Shown piece after piece: positions 8,200-17,206 of a stretch of 64,000 bases of DNA. Position 1 is the stretch's first letter, and the number at the start of each line of letters is the position of its first letter. The position numbers and the translations under genes are program-made. The stretch is from Sinomonas notoginsengisoli (GTDB taxonomy: Bacteria > Actinomycetota > Actinomycetes > Actinomycetales > Micrococcaceae), in assembly GCF_021554725.1 (NCBI RefSeq), contig NZ_JAIZDP010000006.1:62001-126000 (forward strand). The letters run 5' to 3'. Under the pieces are notes generated by a model, which had not been told where the DNA came from, did not search any database, and was given only the letters and a program-made list of their open reading frames with translations.

Positions 8200-8213
8200 T
8201 ATCCTATAGGATA
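8200..8213. promoter_or_regulatory. Candidate operator of the kinase operon (14-bp palindrome)
   Basis: TATCCTATAGGATA is a perfect palindrome 46 bp upstream of the kinase start. Its right half supplies a plausible -10 (TATCCT on the minus strand) with TTGACG at 8233-8238 as -35, spacing 19. An A/T-rich perfect palindrome in 70% GC DNA in front of an operon ending in a GntR gene is the expected repressor site. Confidence 0.55.
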
Positions 8214-8283
8214 TTTGGCACGTTCGCTCGTGCGTCAAGCGGTTTGCCCGAAGGACTTCCGCAGAGTGCAGGAGAATGGGCAC

Positions 8284-8739
8284 ATGGACAGGCCGGGAGG
8301 AGACCTCAGGCTGCCGCCCCAGCCCGGTGCGCGGCATGGAATGGTGATCCCCGCCGTCGAGCTCGTCGAACGGTTCAGCCGCTCAAGCGGTCCCGGCGGC
8401 CAGGGCGTCAACACCACGGACAGCCGGGTCGAGCTGCTCTTCGACCCCGGCGCGAGCATAGCCTTCTCCGATGGGCAGCGGGAACGCGTCCTGACGAGGC
8501 TGGCCGGACGCCTCGTGGGTGGGCGGCTGAGCATCGTGGCATCCGGCGAGCGGTCGCAGCTGCGGAACCGCGAGGCCGCGAGGGAGCGGCTCGTGGACCT
8601 GCTGGCCGAGGCGCTCCTGCCACCGGGGCCGAACCGCCGCGCCACCCGGCCCACCCGCGGCTCGCAGGCGCGCAGGCTCGAGTCGAAGAAGCGCCGTGGC
8701 GAGATCAAGTCGGCCCGGCGTCGTATCCCGCCGCCCTAG
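8284..8739 (+). CDS. arfB: ArfB-like peptidyl-tRNA hydrolase (GGQ class I release-factor domain)
   Basis: 151-aa protein with the release-factor GGQ loop (SSGPGGQGVN, residues about 34-42) and no stop-codon recognition domain. It has a basic C-terminal tail (RRLESKKRRGEIKSARRR) that in ArfB/YaeJ enters the empty mRNA channel of stalled ribosomes. It would hydrolyse peptidyl-tRNA on ribosomes stalled without a stop codon. ATG at 8284 chosen because AGGAG lies 9 nt upstream; the frame is open further upstream but crosses the palindromic kinase promoter. Single gene, convergent with the ligase at 8799-9902. Confidence 0.88.
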   Translation: MDRPGGDLRLPPQPGARHGMVIPAVELVERFSRSSGPGGQGVNTTDSRVELLFDPGASIAFSDGQRERVLTRLAGRLVGGRLSIVASGERSQLRNREAARERLVDLLAEALLPPGPNRRATRPTRGSQARRLESKKRRGEIKSARRRIPPP

Positions 8740-8780
8740 GGAGGTGACCCCTCATCGCAGGGAGGTGACCCCTCATCGCA
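8739..8780. repeat. Two tandem copies of a 21-bp repeat
   Basis: Units 8739-8759 and 8760-8780 are identical (GGGAGGTGACCCCTCATCGCA minus its last base is the core). The first begins at the last base of the arfB stop codon. The reverse complement matches 16 of 21 bases, in register, with unit 2 of the coding tandem repeat at 41796-41900. It lies between convergent genes. Confidence 0.85.
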
Positions 8781-8798
8781 AGGGGTGGTGCGGGCTTT

Positions 8799-9902
8799 CT
8801 ATGCGCCGGCGTCCCACGCGCCGTCGCGCTGCTGGGTCGCCTCGACGGCGGCGTGGACCACCCGGGCCAGCCCGCCGTCGCCGGACGCCACATGACGCTG
8901 GCGCCGCTCCCCCGTGCCCTGGTCCACCAGGTCCCACAGGGCCTTATCGGCGGCCCCGAACTCCCCACCGTCGCTCAGTGCCGGTCCGACGTGCTCCAGG
9001 AGGGCGCCGAGCGCGTCTGCTGCAGGGACCGGCCGCCCCTCGAGCGGGTGCAGGAGCACGTCGTTGAGGCCTGAGCGGCTTGCGCGCCAGGATGCGAGAC
9101 GGAGCACCGCCACCGGGGTGCCGAGGGGAGCACGACCCTCGGCCGCCTCGCGGGCCGCGGTCTCGACGAGGCCGCGCACGAGAACGGCGATGAGCGCCGA
9201 GTCGACGGCGTTCAGGCATACATCGGCGGCCCGGACCTCCACCGTGGGGTGCCGTTGCGAGAGGCGGGCGTCGAAGTACACCATGCCCTCATCGAGGATT
9301 GCACCCGTGCGGACCATCGAGTCCACGAGCCGCCGGTACCCCTCCACCGATCCGATGAGCTCTTGGGGACCGGAGGTGGGCCAACGGTTCCACGCCTGGG
9401 TGCGGAAGCTCGCGTACCCGGTGTTGGCACCGCGCCAGAACGGGGAGTTGGCGCTGAGGGCCACGAGCAGCGGCAGCCACTCCCGGATCCGGTCCAGGAC
9501 AGCCACTCCCTCGGTCTGCGACTCAACCGAGACGTGCACATGGAGCCCGCACGTGAGCTGCTCCTGAGCCGTGATGCGGTACTCATCCGCCATGGACGCG
9601 AACCGGTCACCCTGGCTCAGGTGCGTCGAGGAGCTCAGTGGCGAGGTCGCCATCGCCGCGATCCGCGCCTCGAGCTGCCTCGCGGCGCGGTCAAGCGCAT
9701 GCCGGCCGTGGTAGATCTGGCCGAGGAGCTCCTCGTGGGTCACGCACGGATTAGTCTGCACCTCGATCTGCTCGAGCTTGAACTCGCGCGTCACATCCTG
9801 GGGCCTGCCCATGACCGCGAGCAGCCGATCCGCGAGGGGAAGCGGCTCACCGGTGTCCGGGTCGACGATCAGCAGCTCTTCTTCGACCCCAAAGGTGCGC
9901 AT
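8799..9902 (-). CDS. Carboxylate-amine ligase, YbdK/glutamate-cysteine ligase 2 family
   Basis: 367-aa GCS2-family ATP-grasp-like ligase. Diagnostic blocks are GVEEELLIVDP at the N-terminus, EQIEVQTNPC, QLTCGLHVHVSV (metal/ATP site), NSPFWRGANTGYASFRTQAW and HPTVEVRAADVC. Members make gamma-glutamyl-cysteine weakly or ligate other carboxylate-amine pairs; several actinobacterial paralogues coexist, so the real substrate is uncertain. The ATG has no Shine-Dalgarno but a CACAAT hexamer ends 6 nt upstream, which fits a leaderless transcript with a slightly degenerate -10. Monocistronic, convergent with arfB. Confidence 0.9.
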   Translation of the reverse strand: MRTFGVEEELLIVDPDTGEPLPLADRLLAVMGRPQDVTREFKLEQIEVQTNPCVTHEELLGQIYHGRHALDRAARQLEARIAAMATSPLSSSTHLSQGDRFASMADEYRITAQEQLTCGLHVHVSVESQTEGVAVLDRIREWLPLLVALSANSPFWRGANTGYASFRTQAWNRWPTSGPQELIGSVEGYRRLVDSMVRTGAILDEGMVYFDARLSQRHPTVEVRAADVCLNAVDSALIAVLVRGLVETAAREAAEGRAPLGTPVAVLRLASWRASRSGLNDVLLHPLEGRPVPAADALGALLEHVGPALSDGGEFGAADKALWDLVDQGTGERRQRHVASGDGGLARVVHAAVEATQQRDGAWDAGA

Positions 9903-10002
9903 GTGGCCATTGTGTCAGGAACGCAGGCTGGCGAGGTCCGCCGATAGTGCTTCGGGACCGGGACTCGGGTGCTCCGCACCCTCGCGGCCCGCACCCCTCC
10001 CC

Positions 10003-10008
10003 TAGGCT
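10003..10008 (+). promoter_or_regulatory. -10 box (TAGGCT) for leaderless start at 10015
   Basis: TAGGCT ends exactly 6 nt before the ATG, and no Shine-Dalgarno is present. Confidence 0.6.
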
Positions 10009-10014
10009 GAACCC

Positions 10015-10662
10015 ATGGATTCCGCCGCTTGGGCCCTCTTGTTCGACCTGCTGGGAGTGTTCTTCTTCGCCGTCTCGGGCTGCCTGACGGCGGCCCAGAA
10101 GGACTACGACATCGTGGGCTCCCTCCTGCTCGGATCGCTCACCGGGATCGGCGGCGGCGTGATACGCGACCTCGTCCTGGGCCGCTTCCCCAGCTCGTTC
10201 GCGGAGCCGATCTACCTTGCGCCTCCCGTGCTGGCCGCGGTGGTCGTCTACTTCCTCATGCCGGCGCTGCAGAAGCTCCGCCGGACCCTGCTGATGTTCG
10301 ACGCCGCTGGGCTGGCCCTGTTCTGCATCACCGGCACGATTACGGCGTTGGGCTTAGGCGTGAATCCCATCCCTTCCGCGATCCTGGGCACGGTCACGGC
10401 AATCGGCGGCGGCCTACTGCGTGACACCGTGGCGAACGTGCGGCCGGGCCTGTTCGACAGGCACGACATCTACGCCGTCCCGGCCATGGTCGGGGCTGGC
10501 GCGGTGTCGGTGCTGTGGACCCTTGGGCTCTATTCGACCGCGGCGGGCGTGGTGGTGGCGGTCGTCGTGTTCGCCTTCCGGGTGCTCGCGCTGCGTTTCC
10601 GCTGGCGCGTCCCGCTCGCCGCGTCGAGCCGGCACCGGCGCGAGCCGAGGCCGCGGGGGTGA
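10015..10662 (+). CDS. TRIC cation channel family protein (YadS/UPF0126)
   Basis: 215-aa inner-membrane protein with about seven helices and an internal repeat. The two signature loops are GSLTGIGGGVIRDLVLGR and GTVTAIGGGLLRDTVANVRP, the duplicated GIGGG-x-x-RD motif of bacterial homologues of trimeric intracellular cation channels. It would conduct monovalent cations such as K+. The C-terminus is a short Arg-rich cytosolic tail. Transcribed alone from a leaderless promoter. Confidence 0.92.
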   Translation: MDSAAWALLFDLLGVFFFAVSGCLTAAQKDYDIVGSLLLGSLTGIGGGVIRDLVLGRFPSSFAEPIYLAPPVLAAVVVYFLMPALQKLRRTLLMFDAAGLALFCITGTITALGLGVNPIPSAILGTVTAIGGGLLRDTVANVRPGLFDRHDIYAVPAMVGAGAVSVLWTLGLYSTAAGVVVAVVVFAFRVLALRFRWRVPLAASSRHRREPRPRG

Positions 10663-10771
10663 GCACGCGGCGTCGTGCGCGCCGCCCTGCCCTGCAGCCT
10701 CCCGGCTGCCCCGCGTCTTCCCGGCGTCGCCCCCTTGACGCACTCCCCACCCCTCGGGGTTGGCTGGAGTC

Positions 10772-11770
<999 letters not shown>

Positions 11771-11773
11771 GCG

Positions 11774-13021
11774 TCAGTGAACCGCATTCATGCCGCCTGC
11801 TCGTCCCACGCTGCGGCGCCGGCCGGCAAGGTAGCCGAACACCGAGGCGCCCACGCCGATGCCGAGGAAGGCGAACCCGGCCAGCGTGAAGCTCCCGGTG
11901 GCCTGGTGGATCTGCGCCACGAGCAGGGTGCCGACAGACCCGACCCCGTAGCCCACGCCCTGCATCATCCCTGAGAGGTTCACGGCCGTGTGCGCATCGC
12001 GGGTACGCAGCATGATCATGGTCAGCGCGGCGGCGGTCAGCGCGCCCTGGCCGAGGCCCAGGAGCGCGATCCACAGCCAGACGAGCTCGATCGGCCCGAG
12101 CACGCTCAGCGCGAATCCCAGCGACGTCATGACTGCCAACGTGACGTTGAGCCCGCGCTGGTCCCACATCCTGGCCGCCAGTGTCGGGGCGAACAGCGAG
12201 CCGAGCACCTGCAGGACAATCGATGCCGAAACCATCAGCCCTGCGGTAGCGCCGTCGATCCCCCGTTCGCGCAGGATCGGCGCGAGCCACGCGAACACGC
12301 TGAACGAGGTCATCGCCTGGAAGAGCATGTACAGGGTCACATGCCACGCGGTCGCCGAGCCCCAGACGTTCGCGCCGCCGTGCTCGGCAGATCCGCGCAC
12401 GGGGCGGGCCCGCACCGCGACGGGGACGAACAGGAGCGTGATGGCCACGGCCGGGAATGCCCAGAACAGCAGTGCCGCGGCCCAGTCGCCAGTGGCCTGG
12501 TAGATGGGGTACGTGAATCCCGCTCCCAGCGCCGCCGAAGCGACCATTGCGGCGGTGTAGAGGCCGCCCATGAGTCCGAGGCGGTGGGGGAAGTCCTGCT
12601 TGACCTCGCTCGGGAGGATCACGTTGCACAGGGCGATCGCCCCGCCGCACAGCACGGTGCCGAGGATGAGCCCCGGAAGGTGCCCTTCCTGCCCCCATTC
12701 CGAGGGCCGGACGAGCAGGCCGCAGGTGAGAACCGCCATGGCGCCGAGGAGCACCCGCTTGGATCCGAACCGGCGCGCCAGCACGGGGGCGAGCGGCGCG
12801 AAGACGCCGAGGAGCGTTACCGGCGCGGTGGTCAGGAGCGAGACAGCCCACTCGGGCACCGTACCGCTGGCCCGGACCTCGGTCAGGACCGCGGCGAAGC
12901 TCGAGAAGGCGGTGCGCAGGTTGAGCCCGATCAGAACGAGGCACAGGCCTAGGAACGCGAGCCGTCCCGGTGCCATCGCGCTGTTCGGGGCTGCCCCTGT
13001 TGCTTCGCTCGCTCGTGCCAC
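11774..13021 (-). CDS. MFS transporter, CynX/NimT-like
   Basis: 415-aa 12-TM major facilitator. The region GLNLRTAFSSFAAVLTEV, the loop RRFGSKRVLLGAM after helix 2 and CNVILPSEVKQDFPHRLGLMGGLYTAAM are characteristic of the CynX/NimT/YeaN group (cyanate, 2-nitroimidazole and related compounds), acting as drug or anion exporters. GTG start; TATTCT ends 7 nt upstream (13029-13034), so it is probably leaderless. Divergent from the NAD(P)-binding protein at 13087 with only 65 bp between. Confidence 0.88.
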   Translation of the reverse strand: MARASEATGAAPNSAMAPGRLAFLGLCLVLIGLNLRTAFSSFAAVLTEVRASGTVPEWAVSLLTTAPVTLLGVFAPLAPVLARRFGSKRVLLGAMAVLTCGLLVRPSEWGQEGHLPGLILGTVLCGGAIALCNVILPSEVKQDFPHRLGLMGGLYTAAMVASAALGAGFTYPIYQATGDWAAALLFWAFPAVAITLLFVPVAVRARPVRGSAEHGGANVWGSATAWHVTLYMLFQAMTSFSVFAWLAPILRERGIDGATAGLMVSASIVLQVLGSLFAPTLAARMWDQRGLNVTLAVMTSLGFALSVLGPIELVWLWIALLGLGQGALTAAALTMIMLRTRDAHTAVNLSGMMQGVGYGVGSVGTLLVAQIHQATGSFTLAGFAFLGIGVGASVFGYLAGRRRSVGRAGGMNAVH

Positions 13022-13028
13022 GTGTCCG

Positions 13029-13034
13029 AGAATA
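13029..13034 (-). promoter_or_regulatory. -10 box (TATTCT) for leaderless MFS gene
   Basis: TATTCT on the minus strand, 7 nt before the GTG at 13021; no Shine-Dalgarno. Confidence 0.55.
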
Positions 13035-13074
13035 TCGGTCAGACCACAGCAGTCTCGACTTCACCCCGCCGCCG

Positions 13075-13080
13075 TAGGCT
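13075..13080 (+). promoter_or_regulatory. -10 box (TAGGCT) for leaderless start at 13087
   Basis: TAGGCT followed by exactly 6 nt (GGGGCC) and ATG; same arrangement as at 10003-10015. Confidence 0.6.
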
Positions 13081-13086
13081 GGGGCC

Positions 13087-13842
13087 ATGAGAATCGCGGT
13101 GGTGGGTGGAACGGGCACGGCCGGCTCGCGGGTGGCCGCGCTGGCCGAGGAGCAGGGGCATGAGGTGGTGCTGCTCACCCGTAGCACGGGCACCAACCTC
13201 GTCACGGGTGCGGGCGTGGCGGACGCGCTCGACGGCGCCCACGTCGCCATCGACGCCTCGAGCCCCACACCGCCGGATGAGAGCATGAGCCGCTTCGACG
13301 CCGTCGTGCGCTCGGCCCGCAACCTCGCCCACGCGTGCGTCGAGGCGGGCGTGCGCCGGATCGTGGTGCTCTCCATTGCCAACATCGAGAAGCCGGACTT
13401 CGACTCCATCACCTACTACGTGGCCAAGCGCGACCAGGAGGAGACTACTCGTGACAGCGGCCTCGAAGTCTCCGTGGTCCGCTCGGCCCAGTGGTTCGAG
13501 TTCGCCGAGCGCTCGAGCGCAGTGGCCTACGCCGACGACCGGGTGACGGTCCAGGACTGGTACGTGCAGCCGGTGGCCGTCAGTGCCGTCGCGGCTGTCC
13601 TGGTCCGCGAGGCGGAACGCAGGAAGGCGCGTGACGTCACCATCGCGGGGCCAGAGGCCCTGCGGCTGCCCGATCTCGTGCGGCGCCTGCTCGCGGCACG
13701 CCACGACCACCGGCCGGTCGTCGTGGTCGAGCCCCCCGCCCGCGGGTTCGGCAACGGCGCGCTGCTCGCGCCTGCGGGCGCCGAGATCGTCGGCCCGGAC
13801 GCTGCCGGGTGGCTCGCGGGGGAAGCCGCCAGTGGCGAGTGA
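13087..13842 (+). CDS. NAD(P)-binding NmrA-like (atypical SDR) protein
   Basis: 251-aa Rossmann protein starting MRIAVVGGTGTAGSRVA, with a GGTGTAG dinucleotide loop. It continues with RRIVVLSIANIEKPDFDSITYY and VVRSAQWFEFAERSS, as in NmrA/YesF-type proteins that sense NAD(P) or reduce quinones. The classical SDR YxxxK is relaxed to YYVAK. It has its own leaderless promoter. It is followed after 137 nt by the HAD-GH65 gene; that gap contains CTGGCGGCG-like direct repeats but no gene. Confidence 0.85.
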   Translation: MRIAVVGGTGTAGSRVAALAEEQGHEVVLLTRSTGTNLVTGAGVADALDGAHVAIDASSPTPPDESMSRFDAVVRSARNLAHACVEAGVRRIVVLSIANIEKPDFDSITYYVAKRDQEETTRDSGLEVSVVRSAQWFEFAERSSAVAYADDRVTVQDWYVQPVAVSAVAAVLVREAERRKARDVTIAGPEALRLPDLVRRLLAARHDHRPVVVVEPPARGFGNGALLAPAGAEIVGPDAAGWLAGEAASGE

Positions 13843-13967
13843 CCTTCCCGACCCACGCGTGCCGCCGCGCGGTCCCGAGGGCGCTGGCGGCGCCCCTGGC
13901 GGCGTGTCGGCCGTCCCCGCGGGCTGACCTGGCCCCGCCGCCTCTGGCGGCGCGCCGCGAGCGCTGG

Positions 13968-13973
13968 TAGGCA
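13968..13973 (+). promoter_or_regulatory. -10-like box (TAGGCA) for start at 13980
   Basis: TAGGCA followed by 6 nt and the ATG at 13980; no Shine-Dalgarno is present. Confidence 0.45.
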
Positions 13974-13979
13974 TGGCCC

Positions 13980-16900
13980 ATGACCCGCTCTCCCACGCTC
14001 GATGCGACGCAGCCGCCATTCAGCGCGGTGATCTTCGACCTCGACGGCGTCGTCACCGATACGGCAGCGGTGCACGAGGCCGCGTGGGGCGAGCTCTTCG
14101 ACGCCGTGCTGCGCGATGCCCGGGTGCCGGGGGGTGCTGACAAGTCACCGTTCCGGCATGCTGACTACCTCGACTACGTCGACGGGCGCCCCCGCGAGGA
14201 AGGCATCGAAGCCTTCCTCGGATCGCGGGGGATCACGCTCCCGCCGGGAGACGAGTCAGACCGGCCCGATGCGTGGACGGTGCGTGGGCTCGGCGCCCGG
14301 AAGAACGAGCTGTTCCTCACGCGCCTCGCGGCCGCGGGCGTCGAGGTCTTCCCCGAGTCGGCGGACCTCGTGGTTCGCCTGCGGGCCGGGCGCATTCCCG
14401 TGGCGCTCGCAAGCTCGAGCAGGAATGCCCGCGCCGTCCTCGCAGCGGCGCACCTCTCGGACGCGTTCGACCTCGTGCTGGACGGAACGGAGGCCGAGCG
14501 TCTGGGGCTTGCCGGCAAACCGGATCCGGCGCTGTTCTTGGAGGCCGCCCGCCGCCTCCGCGTGGAACCGGCCAGGGCCGTGGTGATCGAGGACTCAGAG
14601 GCGGGGGTCCTTGCCGGCCACCGGGGGGGCTTCGGGCTCGTCGTGGGAATCGACCGGGCCGGGGGGCGCGCGGACCTCGAGGCCGCCGGGGCGGACCTCG
14701 TGCTCGGGGACGTGGGCGAGCTAGACCTGGGCCTTGTGCTCGCCAACCCCTCCACCCTCGTCTACGAGGGCTTCGACGCCGGCCACGAGGGGCACCGCGA
14801 AGCCCTGACCACGCTCGGCAATGGGTACATCGGCGTGCGCGGCGCGGCCCCGGAGAGCGGCCGCGGCGGCCACGGCTATCCGGGCACCTATCTGAGCGGG
14901 GTCTACAACCGGGTTGTCAATCTCGTCCACGGCCAGGACGCCGAGGACGAGCACATGGTCAATGCCCCCAACTGGCTGCCCATGGACATCCGAATTGAGG
15001 GTGGCCAGTGGTGGTCCCGGGGGGGCCTCGCGCTGCGCAGCGAGCGCCGGGTCCTCGACCTCGGCACGGCGACGTTGCTGCGCGAGGCGGAGCTGGAGGA
15101 CGACGCCGGCCGGCGGCTTCGCGTTCGGCAGCTGCGGTTCATCTCGATGGCGGACCCGCAGCTGATGGCCCTGCAGACCATGCTCACCGCACAGGGCTGG
15201 GACGGCGAGGTGGAGGTCCGGAGCGGCGTGGACACGGACATTGCCAATGAGAACGTCCTCGAGGATGCGCTCCTCGCCCACAGGCACCTGCAGGACGTGA
15301 CAGACCTCGAGGACGGCGAGGCCTCGCGGGATGCCACGCAAGAGACGGCACAGACAGCAGACGTCGTGGCCGAGGCGGAGACCCTGCAGAGCCGGATCCG
15401 CATCGCGGTGGCCCTGCGCCACGCGGTGGAGGGGACAGCCGCGGTGCGGACCACCGCCGGCGTTGTCGGGGGCCTGCACTACCGACAGTTCGTCCTGCAG
15501 CTGCGGGACGGGAGTCCCGTCACCGTCACGAAGACGGCGGCATACGCCACATCACGCGACAGGGCCGTGTCCTCGGCACGGACGGGCGCCGTGGCGGCCC
15601 TCGAACGGGCGCAGGGCTTCGATGAGCTGCTCGTCGAGCATTCCGCCGCGTGGGAGCGAATCAGGCGGCTCTTCACGGTCGAGCTGGAGGCAGACCCCGA
15701 TGTGCAGCCCGTGGTGAACCTCCACGTCTTCCACGTGCTCCAGACGCTCGCGCCGTTCATCACCGAACTCGACGTCGGAGTACCTGCGCGGGGCATCCAT
15801 GGCGAGGGCTACCGGGGGCATGTGTTCTGGGACGAGCTGTTCGTCCTCCCCCTGTTCACCTCGAGGATCCCGGCTGTGTCCCGTTCACTGCTCGCCTACC
15901 GCTGGCGCAGGCTCCCGGCCGCACGGCGTGCTGCAGCCGAGGCTGGACTCGCGGGCGCCCTGTTCCCGTGGCAGAGCGGAAGCGACGGCAGGGAGGAGAC
16001 GCCCCGATGGCTCTTCAACCGCCGCTCCGGCCGCTGGCTCAGGGACGTCTCCCGCCTCCAGCGCCATGTGGGGCTCGCGGTCGGGTTCGACGCATGGCAG
16101 TACTTCGAGGCAACGCAGGACCGGTTCTGGCTGCTGCGGCACGGCGCCGAGCTCGTGATCGAGGTGGCCCGCCTCTTCGCCTCGATGGCAGAGTACGAGG
16201 CAGCGGCGGACCGCTTCCATCTCCGCGGGGTCATGGGCCCGGACGAGTACCATACGGGGTATCCGGACCGACCTGAGCCCGGACTGGACGACAACGCATA
16301 TACGAACGTCATGGCCGCGTGGCTGTGCGAGCGTGCCTGCAGGATCCTTAACACCATTGAGGGCCACGACCGGCAGGACCTCATGGCTCGCCTGGGCATC
16401 AGGCCCACGGAGCCTGAGCTGTGGGCCCATCTGAGCCGGAGACTCGCGGTGCCCTTCCACGGCGAGGGCATCATCAGCCAGTTCGCAGGCTACGAGGATC
16501 TCGCAGAACTCGACTGGGACCGCTACCGCGCCAGATACCACAACATCGAGCGACTCGACCTGATACTCGAGGCCGAGGGCGACACCACCAACCGGTACCG
16601 GCTGGCCAAGCAGGCCGACACGCTCATGCTCGTCTACCTCCTCGGCCCCGGGGAACTCATTTCTGTCCTCGCGCAGCTCGGCTACACCGTCACCGCGCCC
16701 CAACTGGGCCGAATCGTGGACTACTACCTGGAGCGCACAGCCCACGGCTCGACCCTGAGCCGGGTGGCGCACGCCTCGGTGCTCGCCGGAATGGACCCCG
16801 AGCGCGCATGGGAGACGTTCCGCGACGTGCTCGACGCGGACCTCGACGACACACAGGGCGGCACGACGCACACGGGCGTCCACTTGGGCGCCATGGCCGG

Positions 16901-17189
16901 CTCGATCGATGTGGTGCAGCGCAGCTTCGCGGGACTCCGCCTCACGGGAGACGCGCTGGTCTTCGCCCCGCAGCTACCCCGCGAAGTGCGCTCCGTCGCG
17001 TTCAGGGTCCGGTACCGCGACCAGCTCCTCGACGTCACGCTCACCCACCTCGCGCTGCGAATCGTCTCTGCGCCCGGGGATGCCGCGCCGGTGCGCATCC
17101 GGGTGGACGGGCGCGAGGCACTGCTCCGGGCCGGAGGCACACTCCGATTCGAGCTCCCCGGGGGAGCCTCAGCCGGCGGAAACCTCTAA
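13980..17189 (+). CDS. Beta-phosphoglucomutase-GH65 disaccharide phosphorylase fusion
   Basis: 1069-aa bifunctional protein. Residues about 14-245 form a HAD-superfamily beta-phosphoglucomutase (nucleophile D20 and acid D22 in VIFDLDGVVTD; VALASSSRNA; GKPDPALFLEAA; VIEDSEAGVLAG). From about 260 to the end is a GH65 phosphorylase (YEGFDAGHEGHREALTTLGNG at its start, catalytic Glu756 in GVMGPDEYH, phosphate-site-type STLSRVAHASVLAG). GH65 enzymes phosphorolyse trehalose, maltose or kojibiose to beta-glucose-1-P, which the HAD part converts to glucose-6-P, so the fusion channels one substrate. Mycobacteria carry the same pair as adjacent genes (Rv3400/Rv3401). Disaccharide specificity is not determinable here. 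Confidence 0.93.
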   Translation: MTRSPTLDATQPPFSAVIFDLDGVVTDTAAVHEAAWGELFDAVLRDARVPGGADKSPFRHADYLDYVDGRPREEGIEAFLGSRGITLPPGDESDRPDAWTVRGLGARKNELFLTRLAAAGVEVFPESADLVVRLRAGRIPVALASSSRNARAVLAAAHLSDAFDLVLDGTEAERLGLAGKPDPALFLEAARRLRVEPARAVVIEDSEAGVLAGHRGGFGLVVGIDRAGGRADLEAAGADLVLGDVGELDLGLVLANPSTLVYEGFDAGHEGHREALTTLGNGYIGVRGAAPESGRGGHGYPGTYLSGVYNRVVNLVHGQDAEDEHMVNAPNWLPMDIRIEGGQWWSRGGLALRSERRVLDLGTATLLREAELEDDAGRRLRVRQLRFISMADPQLMALQTMLTAQGWDGEVEVRSGVDTDIANENVLEDALLAHRHLQDVTDLEDGEASRDATQETAQTADVVAEAETLQSRIRIAVALRHAVEGTAAVRTTAGVVGGLHYRQFVLQLRDGSPVTVTKTAAYATSRDRAVSSARTGAVAALERAQGFDELLVEHSAAWERIRRLFTVELEADPDVQPVVNLHVFHVLQTLAPFITELDVGVPARGIHGEGYRGHVFWDELFVLPLFTSRIPAVSRSLLAYRWRRLPAARRAAAEAGLAGALFPWQSGSDGREETPRWLFNRRSGRWLRDVSRLQRHVGLAVGFDAWQYFEATQDRFWLLRHGAELVIEVARLFASMAEYEAAADRFHLRGVMGPDEYHTGYPDRPEPGLDDNAYTNVMAAWLCERACRILNTIEGHDRQDLMARLGIRPTEPELWAHLSRRLAVPFHGEGIISQFAGYEDLAELDWDRYRARYHNIERLDLILEAEGDTTNRYRLAKQADTLMLVYLLGPGELISVLAQLGYTVTAPQLGRIVDYYLERTAHGSTLSRVAHASVLAGMDPERAWETFRDVLDADLDDTQGGTTHTGVHLGAMAGSIDVVQRSFAGLRLTGDALVFAPQLPREVRSVAFRVRYRDQLLDVTLTHLALRIVSAPGDAAPVRIRVDGREALLRAGGTLRFELPGGASAGGNL

Positions 17190-17192
17190 CAT
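17187..17192 (+). promoter_or_regulatory. -10 box (TAACAT) for leaderless iclR
   Basis: TAACAT, overlapping the GH65 stop codon, ends 6 nt before the ATG at 17199. The IclR-type operator begins at its last base. Confidence 0.5.
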
Positions 17193-17206
17193 TCTGTTAT
17201 GCAGAA
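17192..17206. promoter_or_regulatory. IclR operator site 1 (TTCTG-N5-CAGAA)
   Basis: TTCTGTTATGCAGAA is an inverted repeat spanning the iclR start codon. The same TTCTG-N5-CAGAA pattern recurs at 17994-18008 in front of the target gene. Position predicts autorepression. Confidence 0.65.
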
